This document shows, piece after piece, positions 55,619 to 64,000 of a stretch of DNA of 64,000 nt (positions are counted from its first letter, which is position 1; the number at the start of each line of letters is the position of its first letter). The stretch comes from Pleodorina starrii (lineage: Eukaryota > Chlorophyta > Chlorophyceae > Chlamydomonadales > Volvocaceae). The translations under genes and the position numbers were made by a program. A model generated the notes under the pieces. That model made no database searches. It was not told the DNA's origin and worked only from the letters and a program-made list of their open reading frames with translations. The stretch lies in NCBI GenBank assembly GCA_030267565.1, contig BRXU01000060.1:183578-247577 (forward strand). The letters are read 5' to 3'.

Positions 55619-58600
55619 ATGGACGTACTTGCAGTAACGTCGTCTGGCTATGGTGGTCGGGTTTGTTTCCTGGACGAGACAAACCTTTGCTACGCCAGCG
55701 GCCATGGCGTCGTCATCCACGATAAGGAGACGGGCATGCAGGTCAGAGCGCGGCGCTGTGGCCGGGGGGCCGCCAAACCGACCTGGGCATCGCGCAGGCG
55801 CCCGCTAGCATTGGAGGGTAGCGAGGGAGGGGAGGGGGGTTGCATCCCGGGCGTCATGCACCCTGCCTCCAACTCATGCTTCGCGTGTCGCGCTCCACTC
55901 CACTCCCCTACACACACACATCCCGCCCCGCCCCTCCCCGCCCCTCTCCCGAACCTTCCATTCCACCTGCCCTCACTCCACACACACACACACACACGCA
56001 TCACCGCACCGCTCCGGTCCGCATCGCACCGCCGCCCCCACGCACCCCCGCCATGTACAATACAAACCCCGACAGGGAAGCGCAACTCAACCCACCGACC
56101 CACCGACCCACCCACCCACCTACCCACCCACCCAGCCACCCGCCCACCCACAAGCCGACCCCGCACATCTCCCTCCACGCTCCCTCCTCCTCCTCGCCCC
56201 CTTTCCTCGCCTCCGTCCCGTCTCTGCGGTACCATCTCCATCCTCCCCTCCCACCCCCTTCCCCCTCCCCCCTTCCCCCTCCCACCCCCTCCCCCCTTCC
56301 CCCTCCCACCCCCTTCCCCGTACCCCCTTCCCCCTCCCACCCCCTCCCCCTTCCCCCTCCCTCCCCCTTCCCCCTCCCTCCCCCCTCAGAGGCACATCTG
56401 GACGCTTCCCGAAGGCGGCGGCCACCCTCCCCCCAACCTGTGCCCCCCCACCTTCGCCACCTGCCCCGGGGGGCACCTGTTGGCCTACGTGCAGCAGGGG
56501 GGGCTGCAGCAGCAGATACAGGTGGTGCAGCAGGAGACACTGCTGCCGGCATCAACAATAAAGGTGGGGGAGCGGGAGGGGGGGGAGGCGGGGCGGGGGG
56601 AGGAGGGGTCTGGAGGAATGCGCGGGCTGGGCTGGAGGAATGGGGGCGAATGGGTGGGTGGGAGGATGGGTGGGTGGGGCGGGGATGGCAGGGGCGACTG
56701 GGAGGGGTGGGGGTGTGGTGGGCGCGTGGGCCCGAGGGCGGGTGGGTGGGAGTGCTCCATCAATTTGCGGCTGTGCGGGCTGGGCTGGGGTGGGCTGGCT
56801 GGGTGGGTGGGTGGGTGGGTGGGTGGGTGGGTGGGTGGGTGGGTGGGTGGGTGGGTGGGTGGGCTGGGTGGGTGGGTGGGGCAGTGAATATGAGACCGCA
56901 GCGATGGAACGTTTGGGGGGTTGCGGTGGGAGGAGGAAGATGAGAAGCGTGTGTGTGTGTGTGGCGGGGCTGGAGTACAGTAGATGGGCGGCCGGTGTGT
57001 GGGGCTGGTCGGCACACGCCCCCCCCCAAGCGGTGGAGACACTCACTGCTGCCCGCACCCAGCCAACGAGGGGGGTGTGCCCCCTCTTCCCACCTACTAA
57101 CCCCCCCTCTCCCCTCCCCCCCTTACGCTGTTAGGCCTCGTTGTTTGGGCTTTCGGGCGGGGTACTAGGTTCACGCACGCGCATGCCAGCAACAGCGATT
57201 CCCTCCGCTCTCGCTCTCCGCTTCACTACCATCAGCCAACTACGTTTACCTCTTTGTCAATAGTTCGCAATACTATAGCATTAGCCTACTACGTTTCATA
57301 CGGTGGGCGGCGTGACAGCTCCGACACGCTGCCTTACATGAACGACTCCGACACGAGTTCGTTTGGGGCGCCGTCACGCTTGGTGTTCGGCGCAGCCACT
57401 GGTCGGCAACAAGCACCTAATTGGGCCTTTTGTTTCTTTCTTGCAAATTCACTCTTCAAAATCCCCCCCTCTCATCCTCCTCCCCCCTCCTCCCCCCCTC
57501 CAGGACGGTGGTGTCCGCCATGTGGAGTTCGCTCAGCTGGTGTTCGATGCGGAGGGAACCCGCCTCGTCTCATTGGGGGGCGCACCCGATAACCAGGCAA
57601 GAACACACCCACACACCCACCAACCAACCAACCAACCAACCAACCAACCAACCAACCAACCAACCAACCAACCAACCAACCAACCTGCCTGCCTGCATGC
57701 CCCTCCCCCGTGGAGCCCACTTGGCTTGTTGCACTTGGTCTGCCCGCACTTCCCCACCGTCGCTTCCATTGCCTCCACTTGCCCCCTTCCGTAAACCCAC
57801 ATGTGCCGCCTCTCTTCCCCATCACCCCACCCCCGGGCCCCCCTCCCCCTATCGGTCATCGCTATGCCCCGCTCCGCTCCGCCCCTCCCCGCGGGCGTTT
57901 CTTTTCTGTAACCCAACTCCTTCCCCCCTCCCCTCCCCGCCACCCACCAAGACACCTGTTCCGGGTCTCCCGGGTCTTCCCCCGCTGTTCACCCCGCTCC
58001 TCCCCCTAACCCCTCCCTTCCCCCTGCCCCTCCTCCCATCCCATCCCTCCCTGGATGCCTTCCCCCCCATCCCCTGCCATCCCTCCCTGTATCCCTCCCC
58101 CCCGCAGCTGGACGTGTGGGATGTGGACCTGAAGGAGAGTCTGGTGCGGCTGCTGCTGCCCGACAACCTGACGGGTCTGGAGCCCGTGTTCTTCCCGCTG
58201 AATGCCGGGGTGCTGGCGGTGGGGGGGCCGGATGCGGTGCGGCTGGTGTGGGCCGAGTCGCTGGGGGGGGCGAGGGTGGTGCGGCAGAGCGATGTGGAGC
58301 TGGCGGTCATGGTGGAGGGGGAGCAGCTCAATTGCATGTGAGTGGGGGGGGTGGGGGGTGCGGGGGGTGGAGGGGAGGGGTTTGGAGGGGAGGGGTGTGG
58401 AGGGCGGGGGGTGTGGAGGGCGGGGGGTTGGGGGGCGGGGAGGGGGCGGGGGGTTAGAAAGATGTAGGGGGTGGGGGACGGAGGGGGGAGTAAGGAAGAC
58501 GGGGGGGATGGGGGCGGGAGGGTGTTTGTCAAGCATGCTTGGGTGGGGTGTGGGAGGTGGGAGGTGTCTGTTTTTTTAGCAGTTGGGTATCGCCGTCGCA

Positions 58601-59602
58601 TCCTCGCCGTCGCCGTCGCATTCTCGAGAGGGATGGGCGGGTTGGGAGATCTCAAGAGTGCAGGGGTTGGGGTGGAAGGCTGGGTCGGGGACTTTGGGTC
58701 GGGGAGCCAGAACAAGGCGAGCAGCTCCCCTGCATGTGCGTGCCTAGGGGCGACCACACACTGACCCCCCCCATCCCTCGCTGTTCTTTTGCAGACGAGA
58801 CGGCCTTCTTTCGTTACTTTTACCGTTCACGGGCTCCGGCCTATTCGTGGATAACCCCCATCCCTCCCCAATCACCCGCCTTCGCTGCGGTATTTCCTTT
58901 CTTACCCCCCGCCCATCCCTTCCTCCCCCCCCCTTCCCCTCCCCCCCTTGACCAGGGCCTGGACCCCCAACGGCACGCTGCTTCTGGGCACCAACGCCGG
59001 CCGGGTGCTGGGTGTCCCCGGCGCCGCCCCCCCCGCCATCCCCGCCACCGGTTGGGGGGACCGACCGGGGGGCGGACACGCCGCGGTGCTGCTGCACGGC
59101 CCCTCGGAGCCGGCGGTGAGGCGGCCCCCACCGCTGCCGCCGGCTGCTGCTGCGGTGGCCCCCCCGGCTGTGAGCCTGCTGGTGGGGCCGGCGGCTGTGC
59201 GGTGCGGAGTGGTGTCCATTGTGGTGACGGCCACGCACGTGCTGCTGGTGGTGGGGGGAGGTGGGTGAGGGTGAGGGGGTGTGTATGTGCGTGTGTGTGT
59301 GCGTGTGTGTGGGTGGGGGGGGGAGTTGGGGGGGTCGGGGGGGTTGGGAGGGGGGGTAAATAGGGGGGTTAATGGGAAATGGTGGCGGGGTGGAGGTGGG
59401 GCAGGGAGGGGTGGGGCGGGGCGTGGGGGACGCGTGTGTGGGACTGTGGGTGGTGGGTGTAAGAAGTACGACCCGTGTGGGGTGTGGGCCGCGTGTTTGT
59501 AGGGCTGCTGTACAGCGCGGGATACTTAGGGCCACAGTGGGGCGTATCACCGTTACCACCCTGACCTTTATTTCTTCTGGCCTGTCCTCATCTTTGTACG
59601 TG

Positions 59603-59638
<36 letters not shown>

Positions 59639-62600
59639 TCAGTGAGAGCCGTATTGCGTATCCGGACTATTCTTCCAAGCCTTCCCAGCCGCATTGCCTG
59701 TTTGGATTGCTTTCAAATAACCCTCCTCCCCCCTTCCCCGAACAAACACACGCAAATACACACAAACACACCAACACCAACACCCACCGACCCACTCGCA
59801 GACGCCTCCACGCCCGCGGAGCTTCAGTGGCTGTCCCCCTACAGCATGCAACCCGTCGCCACATCGAGACTGCCGCTGCGCATGCTCGTCCGCGCCGCCG
59901 TATCGCCGTCGTACGAACAGCTCGCCATCGCCGCCGCCGACGGCTCCATCTCTGTCTGCGCCTCCGTCTGCCCAATCCCCGGCCTCGGAGCCCTCAGCGG
60001 CGGCGCAAGCCGCCTGACGGCCGACGGCGACGCCGCCGGCGGCGCCGGCGGCGCCGGCGGCGAAGCCGCCAGCGCCCCCGTCATGGTCTCGGAGCAGTTG
60101 TCCGGCGTGGCAGCGGCGGCGGCGGCGCGGCCGTCGGCGGATCACGTCAGATGGCAACGGCGGAAAACGGGCGAGGAGGAGGAGGGCGGCGGCGGCGCCG
60201 CCGCCAACGGCGATGGCGCGGCTGGGGGCCGGGGCCGGGCGGTGGCGGTGGCGGCGGCGGCGGCAGAGCGCGGGCCTGCGGCAGCGGTGGCGGTGACGGC
60301 TGCGGTGCGGGTGACGGAGGTGGCTCGTTTCCACCGGGGTCGCGTGTCGGCGTGTTTGTGGTTGACGCCCACTCGGCTGGTGACGGGGGGGCTGGACGGC
60401 ACTGTACGGATGTGGAGGTGAGTGAGCTGGGGGGGGGGGCGGGAGGGGGGGGGAGGGGGGGAGGGGGGAGGGGGGTTGGGCGAGTGGGTGGGTTAGTGGG
60501 TGAGTTCGGAAGGAGGATGGACGTCGTGGAGGAAGCGGGGGAGTGGGAGGGGCGGTGGAGGGGTGGGGTCAGGGCGGGGCTTGGAGGGGTTAGGGTTGTG
60601 GGGCTGACGCCGTGTGTTTTGACAAACCCTTCCGCCCTTTCCCCGCCCTTTCCCCCCAACCTCACCTCCCCCCGCCCCCGCACACCCGCACACCCTCCCC
60701 CGCAGCTACGTGCCCCACGACACCGACCCGCCGGACAGCGCCCCCAACCCCACCCCCACCTCCACCCCCACCTGGCTCGCCCCCGGCCTCCAACTCGACG
60801 CAATGTGGAATGTGGGTCAGCCAGTCACCGCAATGGCGGCACTCAACCCGCCGGCGCCGGCGGGAGGCGGGGGGGCCGAAGGCCCCGCCGCCGCCGCCGC
60901 CGGAGGCGGCGGCGCCGCCGACGGCGGCACCGACTTTGCCAGCAAGTGGGCTGCTTCGACTCCTCGTCCGCCCGCGTTCCTGATCGGCACTGCCGGGGGG
61001 GTGGTTCAGCTGGTGAATGCGGACCGGGTGCCGGGGGTGATGTCGGAGGCGACGGATGTGGCGGCGCTGAATGCGTCGCTGAGGAGCACCTGGGATGTGA
61101 GGGTGTGCGGGGGACCCATCACGGCGGCGGCGTTCTCGCAGGCAAGGAGGAGGGGTGGGGGGGGGGGTAGGGAGGGTTGTTGTGGGGGTTGTGGGGGTTG
61201 TGGGGAGAGCCGAGGGGGAGGAGGAGGGGGGAAGGAGGGTGGTTGTGAGGTGCTAGGGGGAGGGGCGGGGGTCAAGGACGGGTGCCCGGCGAGTGACACG
61301 CTCTTTTCCCCCTCCCCCCTCTCTTTTCCACCCGACCCGCTCAGTCGCTGCATATGGCATACGCACATACACCTCCCTACCTCCCCTCGGCTGCATCCGC
61401 CGTTAACCCATTACCGCATTCGTACGTCATCAGCCTGCCCCACTCGCCCATCAGCTTTCCTACCTGATCCCTTCCCCCTCCCGCCCCCGCCCCCCCCCTC
61501 CCGCCCCCGCCCCCGCCCCTCCCTCTCCCTCCCCCCTCCCTCTCCCTCCCCCCTCCTTCCCCGGACCCTCCCCCCCCAAACCCCCCAGGACGGCCGCTTC
61601 TGTGCCCTGGCTTGCGCCTCCGAGTCCCGTGTCGCCTTCCTGCGTGTCATGGTGCTGGGTCACGAGCTGTCCATGCGGGTATTGGGATTCTACCCGATGA
61701 GGGAGCCGAGACACCTGGCGTGGGCACCGCCGGAGCCGGGAGGTGGGGCTGTATAGGGGGGGGGCTGGATAGGGGGGGACAGGGGGGGGGGGGTAGTAAG
61801 CAGTCCGAAGGGAGGAAGGGGGGGTACGGATGCCGTGGTCAGGGTTACGGAGGTGTGCCTTTCGGGCGATGCCGTGGTGCCTTTTAGGGGCGCTGGGACG
61901 CTAGGACGCCATCTCCCTCCGTCCCTTGGCCGCGGCATCTCCCTCTTTCCTTTTTCTCTTCCCCCCTCCAAAACCCACTCCTCCACCCGTCGTACTTCAA
62001 CCCCCCAATCTCCCCTGGCCTCCCCCCCCCCCCATACGTGCATAACCCCCGCTTCCCCCGTAAACGGGCTCCGGCCTACACGTGGATAACCCCTCCGATC
62101 TCCCCCTCGTCCGCTCCCCCCCTTCCCCCCCTCGGTTCCCCTCATCAGGCATCCACCCCCTCCTGGTGGTTGGCTCCATCCTGGGTGAGGTGGTGGTGCT
62201 GGGCCTGCCCGACTCGTCCGCCCTGGAGGACGGCCCCGCGGACGGACTGCTGCCCCGCGGCTCGCTGCTGCGGGCCAGCATGCGCTGCCAGTCGCACGTG
62301 ACTGCTCTGAGTGTGTATCCGCTGCCGGCCACCGACAGCCGGGGGGGCGGGGGTCACTTTTGGATCATCAGCACACACACGGACAAGAGCATACGGAGAT
62401 ACAGGATGTGCACGGGTGAGGCTGGGGTGGAGGGGGGTGGGGGTGGGGGAGGGTGGAGGGGAGGGGGGGTGGAGGGGGGGGTTGGGGTGGGAGGGTAGAG
62501 GGGGGGGTTGGGGTTGGGGGGGCGGGCGGGCGGTGGTGGTGGTGGGGTGTGAGGGTTTAATCTGAAGACCCTTTCAATCCTACGAGAAAGATGTTGGCGA

Positions 62601-63353
62601 CGACTTTAGTCGGCGATGCAACCCCTCTCACCCCCCCCCCCCCCGGGCGGGGGGGGGGCCCTCCGGATTTCGCCTCGCCTCGCCTCCGCTCAGCTGCCAA
62701 CCACCCAGTCGAGATTCAGCCCCCCTCCCTCCCTCCCCTCCCTTTTCGGCCCCCCTCCCCATCCCAACCCCCTCTTCCTCCCTCCCTCAGACCAGCAAAA
62801 GGCAGCCGCCGCCGTCTCCGCCCGCGCCTCCGCCGTCGCCGCCTCCGTCGCCGGCAGCGGCGGCGACGCCGCCGCCGCCGCCGGCAACGCCGCCGCCGCC
62901 GCCGCCCACGCCTCGACGACCTTCAGGCCGCCCACCGGCGGCTCCTCCGGCCGCGCCGGCGGCGCCGGCGCTGGCCAGAACATCGGCCGCGCCGTCTCCA
63001 TGGCTCCTGGCAGCCAGAACTTCCAAACCCCCGAGGCCGAGAAACCCATGGAACTCCAACTCTCCGCCAACGCTCTCTCGATCTGCATTCTGCCGGTTGC
63101 CTCCGGCGGCATCGGCCCGGCTGGGCCGGTCGGCGGCGGCGCCGCCGTCGGCGGCGGCGGCGGCGGACTGTACGGCAGCTCGCCGCTGCGCATGGCGATC
63201 GGCTCGTCCGACGGCAGCGTGTCGGTGTACAGCATGCCGGAGATTGCACTCCAGGGGCGGTGGCTGTTGCATGAGATGGTGGCGGGCGGGTGTACGGCAG
63301 TGTGTTTGCTGGGCGACCGTGTGCTGTCGGCGGGCGGGGAGGGGACGGTGCAG
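55619..63353 (+). CDS. CFAP43: CFAP43-like WD40 axonemal protein (3' end beyond window)
   Basis: CFAP43 is a WD-repeat part of the tether complex of axonemal inner dynein arms, by family knowledge. Ten exons join in frame for 987 codons: 55619-55741, 56390-56563, 57504-57596, 58108-58337, 58956-59260, 59802-60417, 60706-61141, 61589-61742, 62149-62415, 62791-63353. The N-terminus (RVCFLDETNLCYASGHGVVI) matches the CFAP43 start pattern. WD-like blades follow: LDVWDVDLKE, AWTPNGTLLLGTNAGRVLG, LAIAAADGSISV, RLVTGGLDGTVRMW, FLIGTAGGVVQL, MAIGSSDGSVSVYSMPE, RVLSAGGEGTVQ. Ala/Gly-rich insertions separate them. Introns 3 (CAG/GCAAGA) and 7 (CAG/GCAAGG) use GC donors. The last exon ends at a GTGAGT donor, so the gene continues. 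CFAP44 or another WD40 flagellar protein is the alternative. Confidence 0.75.
56803..56880 (+). repeat. (GGGT)n microsatellite in CFAP43-like intron 2
   Basis: About 17 copies of GGGT/GTGG, with one GGCT interruption near 56,862. Confidence 0.95.
57620..57685 (+). repeat. (CCAA)n microsatellite in CFAP43-like intron 3
   Basis: About 16 perfect CCAA copies directly after the GC-type donor. Confidence 0.95.
58825..58858 (+). repeat. Recurrent intronic motif, copy 3 (CFAP43-like intron 4)
   Basis: GTTCACGGGCTCCGGCCTA then TTCGTGGATAACCCC, about 100 bp before the acceptor. Confidence 0.7.
62064..62093 (+). repeat. Recurrent intronic motif, copy 4 (CFAP43-like intron 8)
   Basis: ACGGGCTCCGGCCTA then CACGTGGATAACCCC, about 55 bp before the acceptor. 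Confidence 0.7.
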
Positions 63354-64000
63354 GTGAGTGGGGCGGAGGGGGCGGGGAGGGGGCGGGAGGGAGGGAGGTA
63401 GAGAGGGGGGAAGGGAGGGGAGGGAAGCCTACACAGGGGATGGGTGGCGCAGGGGACGGGGGGACGGGATCCCCACCCACCCCTACACCGGGGGGTAATC
63501 GCTTCGCTTTGCCTTCCTTCCTTCCATCCACTCGAGAAGCTTCTGATACCGGTTCCCCGGCTCCGCAGCCCCTCATTCTCCCCTCTGCCTTCCCCCCGGG
63601 CCTATACGTGGGTGGATAACCCCCGGGGGCTCAGAGTCCGCTCCTCGCTAACGCCGTCTCCGTCCCTCCGCTGCGGTACCTCCCCTTTCTCATTACCGTA
63701 GTTATCAGTGATCATCGCGCATAAATAATTAATTATTTGGCAGAATGTGCAATAACGCGCAAAATAAAATAATTGCCCCGGGGCCTGCGCGTTATTTAAA
63801 AAAAAACCGGGGAGCCCCTTCCTCCTTCCTAACTCTGTCGTACCCGCGTTTGAGGGGGCCTGAACGGGGGAAATGGGGTTTCCGTGCTCTTTTCATAGCC
63901 AGAATTTAGCATTCTGGCCATCGCTAGATGAGTTTGGGAGTCTCTTAATGCTTGATGGAGCTCATAGCCAGCCTGGAAGGGACGCGTGCGCGTTATGAAA
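63354..64000. other. Incomplete intron with an AT-rich palindromic insert
   Basis: From the donor at 63354 to the window end there is no clear next exon. From about 63,700 the sequence becomes AT-rich and contains the inverted pair AATAACGCGC and GCGCGTTATT around CCCCGGGG; GCGCGTTAT recurs at the very end. This looks like part of a transposable insertion in the intron. Confidence 0.5.
63597..63623 (+). repeat. Recurrent intronic motif, copy 5 (after CFAP43-like exon 10)
   Basis: Shortened form GGGCCTATACGTGG-GTGGATAACCCC in the last, incomplete intron. Confidence 0.55.

Overview
This window is nuclear DNA of a flagellate green alga, most likely a chlamydomonadalean or volvocine chlorophyte. 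The reasons are strong GC richness, genes with many short introns, C-rich tracts before splice acceptors, two conserved motile-cilium genes, and a dual-endonuclease (Dualen/RandI-like) retrotransposon. Species is inferred from these traits only.

Left part (1-13,180): about 6.6 head-to-tail copies of a ~1,981-bp unit. Each complete unit carries one U2 snRNA gene (190 nt) and one U1 snRNA gene (164 nt) on the + strand. Both genes share an upstream element (ACCCACCATCG, about -75), a proximal element (TTGCC-N7-AGC, -15 to -1) and a downstream CGTACACC at +13/+14. Two unit subfamilies exist and switch inside the third unit; the second has a changed U1 Sm site.

13,180-20,663: a minus-strand gene with a SKP1-like N-terminus, broken where the snRNA repeat begins; a ~68-bp minisatellite; a single-exon minus-strand gene of unknown function (225 aa); and the C-terminal end of another minus-strand gene cut by a second snRNA repeat fragment.

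20,664-29,328: this repeat fragment has its U1 gene split by a 7.3-kb non-LTR retrotransposon lying between the Sm site and stem-loop IV. Its single long frame has an AP-type endonuclease, reverse transcriptase (with an in-frame deletion), RNase H, a CCHC knuckle and a restriction-like endonuclease.

30,055-63,353: four host genes whose exons I joined by splice signals and frame: a two-domain nucleoredoxin (-, 6 exons, 484 aa), a P5B cation-transporting ATPase of the ATP13A type (+, 22 exons, 1,487 aa), a TTC29-like TPR protein (-, 4 exons, 458 aa) and a CFAP43-like WD40 protein (+, 10 exons seen, continuing past the window). The last two are divergent axonemal genes sharing a 533-bp upstream region. 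Introns carry many simple repeats, a recurring motif near the 3' splice site, and four GC-AG introns. A 246-bp hAT-type MITE with an 8-bp target duplication lies at 50,847.
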